From contig MESS01000055.1 of NCBI GenBank assembly GCA_001771055.1, forward strand, positions 80,800 to 93,849: a DNA stretch of 13,050 nucleotides. Direction: 5' to 3'. How positions within the stretch are numbered: position 1 is the first letter of the stretch; each line of letters begins with the position of its first letter. The position numbers and the translations under genes are program-made. This DNA is from Caldithrix sp. RBG_13_44_9 (GTDB lineage: Bacteria > Calditrichota > Calditrichia > RBG-13-44-9). Positions 6,578 through 13,050 of this stretch are shown in pieces. The notes under the pieces are model-generated. The model searched no databases, had not been told where the DNA came from, and worked only from the letters and a program-made list of their open reading frames with translations.

Positions 6578-7180
6578 TTACTTCCCTTTTCTATCCAGCT
6601 TGAACCAGGGAAATTGAGAAAAGCTTTTAGGTTGTGAACCTGCCGTCGGGAAAATACCCTCCTTAGCTAATCTGACATCTTCCACCGAGTAAAATGCTTT
6701 GGGATTATAGGTTTTAATTAATTCACTTACCTCGGGGAGATTTTTGCGTTTAATGATGGTGAAAATTATTTTGACTGGACCCTGGGAGCCTTCCGCATTC
6801 AATAGGGTAATACCATATCCTTTACTTTTCAAATTGTTGATCAAATCTGCCGAATCCCGGTTGGTAATAATGCGCAAGACTTGGGTTCCTAAAGCCAGTT
6901 TATTTTCGATCCAGATTCCTACAAAATTTCCGGTGGCGAAACCGCCGGCGTAGGCGATATAACAGGCCACATTATTGAGATTTTTTATGATCTGTCCAAT
7001 GGCTAACAGCCAGATCAGTACTTCCACAAAACCCAGCATCGGCGCAATATAGCGTCGTCCTTTTGCTATAAACACAATACGCAGGGTTCCAAAAGAAACG
7101 TCGACCACCCTGGCTAAAAAAATCAGCAGTGGTAATATAAACCAGGTAAACCAACTTGAAGAAAAAAATGATGAGTCCAT
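6578..7180 (-). CDS. UPF0316 / DUF2179-type membrane protein
   Basis: This 200-residue protein has about three N-terminal membrane helices (roughly 13-31, 44-65 and 70-90) and a soluble C-terminal domain of about 100 residues. The segment RVVDVSFGTLRIVFIAKG (24-41) and the later GGFATGNFVGIWIENKLALG block (79-98) are typical of the UPF0316 family (DUF5698 followed by DUF2179). The C-terminal domain has GYGITLLNAEGSQGPVKI, the recognisable DUF2179 core. The biochemical function of this family is not established; DUF2179 domains are thought to be ligand-sensing. The ATG at 7180 has GGAG ten bases upstream on its strand. It lies 97 bases after corA in the same direction and meets the antiporter gene tail to tail with only 19 bases between, too short for a standard terminator hairpin on each strand. 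Confidence 0.88.
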   Translation of the reverse strand: MDSSFFSSSWFTWFILPLLIFLARVVDVSFGTLRIVFIAKGRRYIAPMLGFVEVLIWLLAIGQIIKNLNNVACYIAYAGGFATGNFVGIWIENKLALGTQVLRIITNRDSADLINNLKSKGYGITLLNAEGSQGPVKIIFTIIKRKNLPEVSELIKTYNPKAFYSVEDVRLAKEGIFPTAGSQPKSFSQFPWFKLDRKGK

Positions 7181-7277
7181 AAAGGAAATTCTCCGCTGTG
7201 GTATGATCTTTATGATTCGGAAATCTCATTTGCAGTTGGATCGGATGATTCACGGCAAAGTTTTTTCCAAGTATTTT

Positions 7278-8345
7278 TTAGATCCATTTCTTTTTTCTGA
7301 AAAAGACAATCATACCAATAAAAATAGTAAGCATGATCATCCAGAGTGATGGATATGCCCAGCGCCATTTTAATTCCGGCATAAACTCAAAATTCATTCC
7401 ATATATCCCTACTATAAAAGTAAGCGGGATGAAAATAGTTGCAATAACTGTAAGTACTTTCATGATCTCATTCATCCGATTGCTTGCTTTGGTGAGATAG
7501 ATATCCAGAATTCCGGAAATAATGTCCCTGAAATTTTCAATGGTATCGATAATTTGGATGGTATGATCGTAAACATCTTTCAAATAAGGCTTAGTGAAGT
7601 CGGTAATCAGGGAGGAGTCACCCCGGAACAGTGATCCAATCAACTCTCTGACCGGCCAGATAGACTTGCGAATGTAGATCAGTTCCCGTTTCATTAGCTG
7701 TATGTTACGGATGAAATCAGAGCCGGAGTTTTCAATGGCATTTTCTTCTAATATTTCTAACTCCTCGGCTAAATTTTCCAGAATCAGGAAATAGTGATCA
7801 ACGATGATATCGATCAGGGCATAGGCCAGGTAATCCGCCCCATGGGTACGGTGTCTGCCCTTAGGATTTTTTATTCTCTCCTTCACCGGAAGGAATAAAT
7901 CTCCCTGATTTTCCAGAAAGGAGATGATGTAGTTGTTCCCCAGAATGATACTGACCTGTTCTGAACTGATCTCCCGTCGGTCTTTGTCATAGGACATTAT
8001 CTTTAACACAATAAAGAGATAGTCATCATAAATTTCGACTTTAGGCCTCTGATCGGTATTGAGAATATCTTCCATAATAAGCGGGTGCAAATTGAATATT
8101 TCACCAAGTTTTTCCAGAACCTTCACATTCTGTAGACCTGTCACATTCAGCCAGGTAACTGGCGGAGAGTCCCGGAAAGCGGCTATATCTTCCACCTGCC
8201 GGAGTTCTTTAGTGATATATTCATCCTGGTTATAGTCAATCACTGACAGTGTAACTTCTTTACCTTTGGCCTCTCCCACATATATCATGGTACCAGGCGA
8301 AAGACCCATTTTTTTGGATCGTTTTTTCAAAAATTTTTTAGTCAT
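7278..8345 (-). CDS. corA: CorA-family magnesium/cobalt transporter
   Basis: This 355-residue protein should form a homopentameric inner-membrane channel for Mg2+ (also Co2+). The signature YGMNF is present with GMN at 316-318, at the end of the first membrane helix (about 297-315). The second helix is about 331-349 and is followed by the basic tail RKKKWI. The large N-terminal cytoplasmic domain contains WLNVTGL (65-71) and HPLIMEDILNTDQRPKVEIYDDYLF-type residues from 87 onward, standard for CorA. Length and order match the full family, with no truncation. The ATG at 8345 is preceded on its strand by AAGAGGA eight bases upstream. It follows the phosphorylase gene by 72 bases with no terminator visible, so the two may share a transcript. 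Confidence 0.96.
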   Translation of the reverse strand: MTKKFLKKRSKKMGLSPGTMIYVGEAKGKEVTLSVIDYNQDEYITKELRQVEDIAAFRDSPPVTWLNVTGLQNVKVLEKLGEIFNLHPLIMEDILNTDQRPKVEIYDDYLFIVLKIMSYDKDRREISSEQVSIILGNNYIISFLENQGDLFLPVKERIKNPKGRHRTHGADYLAYALIDIIVDHYFLILENLAEELEILEENAIENSGSDFIRNIQLMKRELIYIRKSIWPVRELIGSLFRGDSSLITDFTKPYLKDVYDHTIQIIDTIENFRDIISGILDIYLTKASNRMNEIMKVLTVIATIFIPLTFIVGIYGMNFEFMPELKWRWAYPSLWMIMLTIFIGMIVFFRKKKWI

Positions 8346-8417
8346 ACTCGCATTCCTCTTGAGATGATGACGCAGCGATTAGAATATCGTCCGGTTCAGC
8401 AGATCCTTTGCAATTTC

Positions 8418-10952
8418 TTACTGTTTCCGGTCGATATTGATTGGGATTGGTTTAACACGCCAGATTTCATTGGCATACTCTTTTATTTTTCGATCACTGG
8501 AAAATTTTCCCATATTTGCGACATTAAGAATGCTCATTTTTATCCAGCGATTTTTATCCTGATAAATCTTGGCAACTTTTTCATGACATTCCAGGTAGGC
8601 AGCAAAATCTGCCATTACCATATAATAGTCACCTCTGTTCAGCAAGGAATCGATAATGGGATGAAACAGTTCCGAATTTTCTGGTGAGAAATATCCATTT
8701 TTAATCATATCAATGGTCTGGCGTAATTCAGAATTTTGATCATAAAAATTTATGGGATCATAGCCGTCCTGACGATAACCCTGAACTTGCTCGGCAGTGA
8801 ATCCGAAAATAAAAATATTTTCTTTTCCTACTTCCTGTAAGATCTCAATGTTGGCACCATCCAGAGTTCCGATTGTCAAAGCCCCATTTAAGGCAAACTT
8901 CATATTACCGGTCCCGGAAGCTTCCATACCAGCGGTGGATATTTGTTGAGATAGGTCTGCCGCGGGTATGATTATCTGGGCACTGGAGACGGAATAGTTG
9001 GGAATAAAAACGACTTTCATTTTCTCTCCAATATCCGGATCGGAGTTGATCACTTCTGCCACCGAGTTGATGAGTTTAATAATATGTTTGGCCATGGAAT
9101 AAGCCGGTGCAGCTTTTCCACCAAAAATAAAAGTCCGGGGAATAAAATTTTTAGGTATCCCTTTTTTCAAGCGGTTATACAAAGTAATCACATGAAAGAT
9201 GTTGAGTAATTGACGTTTATACTCATGGATCCGCTTAACCTGCACATCAAAAATCGAATGGACGTTGATATCAATGTCCAACGTTTTCTTGATGCAGTAT
9301 GCCAGTCTTTTTTTGTTCTCCAATTTTACCAGTTCCCATTCCCGCTGGAATTTTTTTTCATCAGCCCATTGTTCCAGCTTTTTTAACTGATAAAGATCGG
9401 TGATCCATCCGTCGCCAATTTTATGGCTGATCAGTTTTGCCAGGGCTGGATTTCCCAGTTTCAACCAGCGGCGCTGGGTGATTCCGTTGGTTTTGTTATT
9501 AAATTTTTCGGGAGTAATTTTGTTAAATTCTTTAAATACACTGTTTTTTAAAATTTCGGTATGAAGTGCTGCCACCCCGTTAACGGAGTGGGTTCCGACA
9601 ATGGCTAAATGCGCCATCCGTACTTTCTTTTCATCACTCTCTTCAATAATGGATAACTCCCTTAGACGGTCCAGGTCACCCGGATATATTTTATTCACCT
9701 TTTCCATCCAGCGATAATTGATTTCATAGATGATCTGTAAATGCCGCGGGAGAATATATTCCAATAACTTGATACGCCATTTTTCCAGAGCTTCCGGCAT
9801 AACAGTATGATTGGTATACCCAAAAGTCCGGCAGGAGATATCCCATGCTTCATCCCATCCCAGACCTTCTTCGTCAACTAACAGTCGCAGCAATTCCGGG
9901 ATACATAAGGCAGGATGGGTGTCATTCAACTGAACGGCTACTTTGTTAGGAAATAACTGAAATCCTTCCGAATGAGTCTTCTTATAGCGGCGGATTATAT
10001 CCTGCAAAGTGGCTGAGACCAGAAAATACTCCTGTTTCAGGCGAAGTTCGCGGCCAGCATAAAAATCGTCCCGGGGATAGAGGACTTTGGAGATATTTTC
10101 CGATATAATTTTTTCTTCAACCGCTTTCCCGTAATTTCCAAAATTAAAATATTCCAGATTAAACTCCCGGCTGGATTTAGCCGACCACAGCCGTAAATTA
10201 TTAACGGTATTATTTCCATACCCAGGAATAGGGGTGTCATAGGCCATGGCAATAACATTTTCGGTGTTTTGCCAATTGAAGCGTAGGGTTCCACGTTCAT
10301 CGTGATATTGATGAACCTGGCCATAGAATTTAACCGGATAAATATATTCCGGTCGTTCAATTTCCCAGGGATTGCCATAACGGAGCCAATGATCCGGAGA
10401 TTCAATCTGATTTCCATCCACTATTTTTTGATAGAAAATTCCATATTCATAACGGATCCCATAACCATAGGCCGGTAATTCCAGAGTGGCCATGGAGTCC
10501 AAAAAGCAGGCCGCTAAACGCCCCAGGCCGCCATTTCCCAGAGCAGCATCCGATTCCATCGAAGCCAGCGCTTCCAGATCGTAACCGAGCTCGTTCATGG
10601 CCTGTTGGGCGGTATCATAAAGTCCCAGATTGATCAGGGCATCTCCTAACAAGCGCCCCATTAAAAATTCCATTGATAAATAATAAATCCGCTTGGCACC
10701 TTTCCGGTAATAAGTCTGCTGGGTGGTAATCCATTTCTCAATCAGCCGGTCTCTGACCGTAAGTGCCAGGCTTTTAAAAAAATCCCGCTTGGTGGCAGAG
10801 TATTCATCCTTGGCTAATGAATATTCTAAATGATTAATAAATGATTTTTGAATGGAACGGATATCCGTTCCTTGATATTCATTGGTTGAAGGTGACAGTT
10901 TTAATCTGGCCGGGCTGATCCGTTCAGATTTGCTGTTATTGCGATTTTCCAA
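8418..10952 (-). CDS. glgP: Glycogen/alpha-glucan phosphorylase (GT35)
   Basis: This cytosolic PLP enzyme releases glucose 1-phosphate from the non-reducing ends of glycogen or maltodextrin using phosphate. Numbering from the first in-frame TTG (10958), hallmark segments are DAALGNGGLGRLAACFLDSM (137-156), VAVQLNDTHP (340-349), KRIHEYKRQLLN (575-586) and the PLP motif EASGTGNMKFALNGA (679-693), where Lys687 carries the cofactor. The full length (844-846 residues) matches GlgP/MalP enzymes. There is no ATG in the first 90 codons, so the start must be TTG. GAGGAG lies only 2 bases before TTG 10958 but 8 bases before TTG 10952, so I chose the latter. No other glycogen genes are in the window, so whether the substrate is glycogen or maltodextrin cannot be told. 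Expression is probably from the 200-base gap upstream. Confidence 0.97.
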   Translation of the reverse strand: MENRNNSKSERISPARLKLSPSTNEYQGTDIRSIQKSFINHLEYSLAKDEYSATKRDFFKSLALTVRDRLIEKWITTQQTYYRKGAKRIYYLSMEFLMGRLLGDALINLGLYDTAQQAMNELGYDLEALASMESDAALGNGGLGRLAACFLDSMATLELPAYGYGIRYEYGIFYQKIVDGNQIESPDHWLRYGNPWEIERPEYIYPVKFYGQVHQYHDERGTLRFNWQNTENVIAMAYDTPIPGYGNNTVNNLRLWSAKSSREFNLEYFNFGNYGKAVEEKIISENISKVLYPRDDFYAGRELRLKQEYFLVSATLQDIIRRYKKTHSEGFQLFPNKVAVQLNDTHPALCIPELLRLLVDEEGLGWDEAWDISCRTFGYTNHTVMPEALEKWRIKLLEYILPRHLQIIYEINYRWMEKVNKIYPGDLDRLRELSIIEESDEKKVRMAHLAIVGTHSVNGVAALHTEILKNSVFKEFNKITPEKFNNKTNGITQRRWLKLGNPALAKLISHKIGDGWITDLYQLKKLEQWADEKKFQREWELVKLENKKRLAYCIKKTLDIDINVHSIFDVQVKRIHEYKRQLLNIFHVITLYNRLKKGIPKNFIPRTFIFGGKAAPAYSMAKHIIKLINSVAEVINSDPDIGEKMKVVFIPNYSVSSAQIIIPAADLSQQISTAGMEASGTGNMKFALNGALTIGTLDGANIEILQEVGKENIFIFGFTAEQVQGYRQDGYDPINFYDQNSELRQTIDMIKNGYFSPENSELFHPIIDSLLNRGDYYMVMADFAAYLECHEKVAKIYQDKNRWIKMSILNVANMGKFSSDRKIKEYANEIWRVKPIPINIDRKQ

Positions 10953-11155
10953 AGGCAATTCTCCTCTGTTAATACTTTATCAAATTTACAACTAAATTGT
11001 CTTTTAATCCTGCTCAATTTATATCTTAGACTTTACGATTTCAATAGGGTGATTGACAGAAATTAATTCCGGCAAGTTTGAGAAAAGGCGAATGACTGAT
11101 AAAATTTTTGAAGATGATAAGAATTATTAAGTATCATGAAAGCGAAAAAACAAAT

Positions 11156-11692
11156 TTAATCTGATGATTTATATCGAATCGAATCAGCTGCCTGGAAAGG
11201 ATTATCATCTGCGGGGAAGCTTGGTATATCTTCGATGATCGGGGCGGAGTGATGGTCGGTTGTATTTTGGTCAGCTTTACCAATACCATGATAATGCACT
11301 AACTTCCCGCCGTAAAATCCGCCCAGCAGAATTAAAATAACGGCAATTACTGAAATGAGAATGTAAGGCCATTTCCATTTCCCCGGAAGATTTTCTCTGG
11401 ATCTTATCCGCCAGAAAAGAAGAATAAAGACTAACGCTACATTTATCAATGCCAATGTTTGATGAATTTCTAGAGCAGATTTAGCGGGTGGGGGAAAAGA
11501 GAGATTGGTTTTTGTCAGGAGACCTGTTGCAACTGCAGCTAACAGTGCTATTCCCGATAAAATGAGAGTGATCCAGGCTGCAAACAGGTGTTTTGGTCTT
11601 TTGAAAGAGAGGGCGATGATATCAAAAAATACACTTAATGGAAAAAGGGTTACCGCAAAATGTACAATGACCTGATGCCAGTAAATTTCCAT
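11156..11692 (-). CDS. DUF2231-family membrane protein
   Basis: This 178-residue protein has four predicted membrane helices (about 11-28, 37-58, 77-95 and 108-126) and a polar C-terminal tail of about 40 residues. The opening HQVIVHFAVTLFPLSVF and the segment GGFYGGKLVHYHGIG after the fourth helix are characteristic of DUF2231 proteins. Conserved histidines near the membrane boundary (His6, His11, His77, His133, His135 counted from the chosen start) could bind a metal or haem; that is inference, and the family's function is not established. I start at ATG 11692, which has AGGCGGG eight bases upstream; an in-frame TTG two codons earlier is too close to that site. It is divergent from the downstream oxidoreductase gene and 203 bases before the phosphorylase. 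Confidence 0.85.
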   Translation of the reverse strand: MEIYWHQVIVHFAVTLFPLSVFFDIIALSFKRPKHLFAAWITLILSGIALLAAVATGLLTKTNLSFPPPAKSALEIHQTLALINVALVFILLFWRIRSRENLPGKWKWPYILISVIAVILILLGGFYGGKLVHYHGIGKADQNTTDHHSAPIIEDIPSFPADDNPFQAADSIRYKSSD

Positions 11693-11850
11693 CGTCAATG
11701 CCCGCCTGTCTGGATAAAAAAGTTTTTATTCTGGAAAATCTTTCCTTTTCTATAAATTAGAGTCACCGATAGCGATATAATAAAGTTCCTGGATCTGTAA
11801 AGAAAGCGAAGACTTATTCATTTTCTATAAAATATTAAAGGACAAATTTA

Positions 11851-12873
11851 ATGAAAGCAATTGTGCTTCACGAAATAAAAAACATGAATAGCCTCAAAAT
11901 CGTTGAAATTCCTTATCCACAACCTGCTGCAGGAAAGGTCACTGTAAAATTACTGGCTTCGGCCCTCAACCATCGCGATCTGTGGATTGTCAATGGATTA
12001 TATGCCAGGATAAAAGTTCCGGTAGTACTCGGTTCTGATGGCTGCGGAAGGGTCGTGGAAATCGGAGAGGGTGTGGATAAGAATTGGATCGGACAGGAGG
12101 TGGTGATAAATCCGGCATTGGATTGGGGCAATGATCCAGCAGCACAACAGGAAAATTTCCGAATTTTGGGGATGCCAGAGAATGGAACCCAGGCTGAGTT
12201 TGTGGTAGTTCCGGAAGGAAATCTATTTTTAAAGCCGTCCTATCTTTCTTTCGAAGAAGCTGCAGCTCTGCCGCTGGCGGGATTAACTGGTTATCGGGCA
12301 CTTTTAGTTAAGGGTAGCCTGCGAAAAGGCGAAATGGTATTGCTCACCGGAATTGGCGGGGGAGTAGCCGCTTTAATGCTGCAGATGGCAATTTCTGCCG
12401 GTGGTCTGGTCTGGGTGACTTCTGGTGATGACCAAAAGATCCGTCAGGCGATGGCAAGCGGAGCTGTGGGAGGTGTGAATTACCAACAGGCTGGCTGGCG
12501 TAAAGATTTAGAATTCAAATTGAGAGGCAAAAGAATAGATCTGGTGGTGGACAGTGCCGGTGGCGAGGGCTTGAATGATCTGATTGAAATTGTAAAACCG
12601 GGCGGGAGAATTGTCATCCTGGGCGCCACAACGGGCAACCCATCTTCGTTGAATCTGCGCCGTATTTTTTGGAAACAGATCCAGATTCAGGGAACTACTA
12701 TGGGAAATCGACAGGATTTTGAGAAAATGTTAAATTTTGTAGAGAAAATGAAAATCCGACCTTTAATCGATTCGGTTTTTGAATTTCATAAATATCTCAC
12801 AGCCTATCAGCGGATGGAGCAGGCCAAACAATTTGGGAAAATTGTGTTGCGTCATGATTTTTCAGTGAGGTGA
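11851..12873 (+). CDS. Zinc-free medium-chain dehydrogenase/reductase (quinone oxidoreductase-like)
   Basis: This 340-residue cytosolic protein has the two-domain MDR fold: a GroES-like N-domain (about 1-125) and a Rossmann domain (about 126-300). The nucleotide-binding loop is LLTGIGGGVA (164-173), and GGRIVILGAT (251-260) is the matching late Rossmann strand. The motif LPLAGLTGYRAL (140-151) before it is typical of the quinone oxidoreductase/enoyl reductase branch. The catalytic-zinc cysteine of alcohol dehydrogenases is replaced (ASALNHRDLW, Asn40 at that place), and the structural-zinc cysteine cluster is absent, so a zinc-independent NAD(P)H reductase is expected. The substrate cannot be read from the sequence. 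The ATG at 11851 follows AAAGGA by eight bases. It is divergent from the DUF2231 gene; the 150 bases between them contain AT-rich TATAAA-like stretches but no promoter I can fix. Confidence 0.9.
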   Translation: MKAIVLHEIKNMNSLKIVEIPYPQPAAGKVTVKLLASALNHRDLWIVNGLYARIKVPVVLGSDGCGRVVEIGEGVDKNWIGQEVVINPALDWGNDPAAQQENFRILGMPENGTQAEFVVVPEGNLFLKPSYLSFEEAAALPLAGLTGYRALLVKGSLRKGEMVLLTGIGGGVAALMLQMAISAGGLVWVTSGDDQKIRQAMASGAVGGVNYQQAGWRKDLEFKLRGKRIDLVVDSAGGEGLNDLIEIVKPGGRIVILGATTGNPSSLNLRRIFWKQIQIQGTTMGNRQDFEKMLNFVEKMKIRPLIDSVFEFHKYLTAYQRMEQAKQFGKIVLRHDFSVR

Positions 12874-12927
12874 AAATTAATCAGATCTTTTCTTTCTGCC
12901 AACATTCGGATCTTGGTATCTCGGGCT

Positions 12928-13047
12928 ATGAGAAGATCAAAATTGGTCCACGAATTTCACGCCTGTCCGGCGCCAGACGGGAATTGCCCAAATTACTTGA
13001 ACTGCCCTATTGAAATTAGTCTTCCTGAAGAAATAGTTTTAATTTGA
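12928..13047 (+). CDS. Possible 39-residue cysteine-containing small protein
   Basis: ATG at 12928 opens a 39-codon frame ending with TGA at 13045-13047, starting 54 bases after the upstream oxidoreductase stop. The peptide contains HEFHACPAPDGNCPNYLNC, with three cysteines (spacing CX6CX5C) preceded by two histidines, so it could bind a metal or form a disulfide. The same frame is open back to the oxidoreductase stop. There is no good Shine-Dalgarno sequence before the ATG, and no family is recognised. It could be chance or the remnant of a larger gene. Confidence 0.25.
   Translation: MRRSKLVHEFHACPAPDGNCPNYLNCPIEISLPEEIVLI
12962..12981. repeat. Imperfect GC-rich hairpin after the oxidoreductase gene
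   Basis: CCTGTC (12962-12967) can pair with GACGGG (12976-12981), with one G-T wobble, around an eight-base loop containing the palindrome GGCGCC. No T-run follows in either direction, so it is not a standard terminator. It overlaps the possible small ORF. Confidence 0.25.
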
Positions 13048-13050
13048 TTT

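Noticed and set aside
6972..7253. 93-codon minus-strand ORF overlapping the UPF0316 gene
   Set aside because: It is an out-of-frame shadow of a clearly recognisable family member with its own ribosome binding site.
8364..8687. 107-codon plus-strand ORF
   Set aside because: It lies almost entirely antisense to the well-supported phosphorylase gene and its translation resembles no protein family.
10959..11155. Sigma-70-like promoter for the phosphorylase on the minus strand
   Set aside because: TTGAAA and TATAAA are present but only 15 bases apart, and a TAAATTTG box lacks a partner at the right distance; nothing firm can be called in this 200-base gap.
11746..11831. TTTTCTATAAA repeated at 11746-11756 and 11821-11831 as paired promoter elements
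   Set aside because: The repeat is AT-rich and short, and no matching -35 element could be placed for either copy.

Overview
The window is ordinary bacterial chromosome of low-to-moderate GC (by eye), with dense gene packing, many good AGGAGG-type ribosome binding sites and frequent TTG starts. No rRNA, tRNA, insertion sequence, phage gene or CRISPR array is visible. A sigma-54 response regulator, lysine 2,3-aminomutase-like enzyme, CaCA antiporter, CorA and GT35 phosphorylase together fit a free-living Gram-negative-type bacterium, perhaps in the FCB/Caldithrix/KSB1 area. That placement is only an impression from gene content and cannot be settled here.

Left part, plus strand (1-5341): the window opens inside an NtrC-type sigma-54 response regulator. 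A 400-base non-coding region follows, holding a 16-base perfect palindrome, a TTCTC-N5-GAGAA inverted repeat that could be an activator site, and a good -24/-12 (sigma-54) promoter candidate at 1478-1493. Next comes a tight four-gene operon: two tandem D-Ala-D-Ala-ligase-like ATP-grasp enzymes, a GNAT acetyltransferase and a KamA-type radical SAM aminomutase. Overlaps of 4 and 8 bases, then a 5-base gap, suggest translational coupling. The aminomutase keeps the residues known to bind the lysine side chain, so beta-lysine is its likely product. KamA plus GNAT resembles the N-epsilon-acetyl-beta-lysine osmolyte route, but the two amino-acid ligases suggest a beta-lysine-containing small peptide or conjugate. 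This operon is the most interesting part of the window.

Middle (5479-6558, plus): a two-repeat CaCA cation/Ca2+ exchanger. Its best-supported start is an AUC codon directly behind a strong Shine-Dalgarno sequence.

Right part, minus strand (6578-11692, read right to left): a DUF2231 membrane protein, a glycogen/alpha-glucan phosphorylase with a TTG start, a CorA Mg2+/Co2+ channel and a UPF0316/DUF2179 membrane protein. The last three are close enough to be co-transcribed.

Right end (11851-12873, plus): a zinc-free medium-chain dehydrogenase/quinone-oxidoreductase-like protein. It is followed by a possible 39-residue cysteine-containing small ORF of uncertain status.
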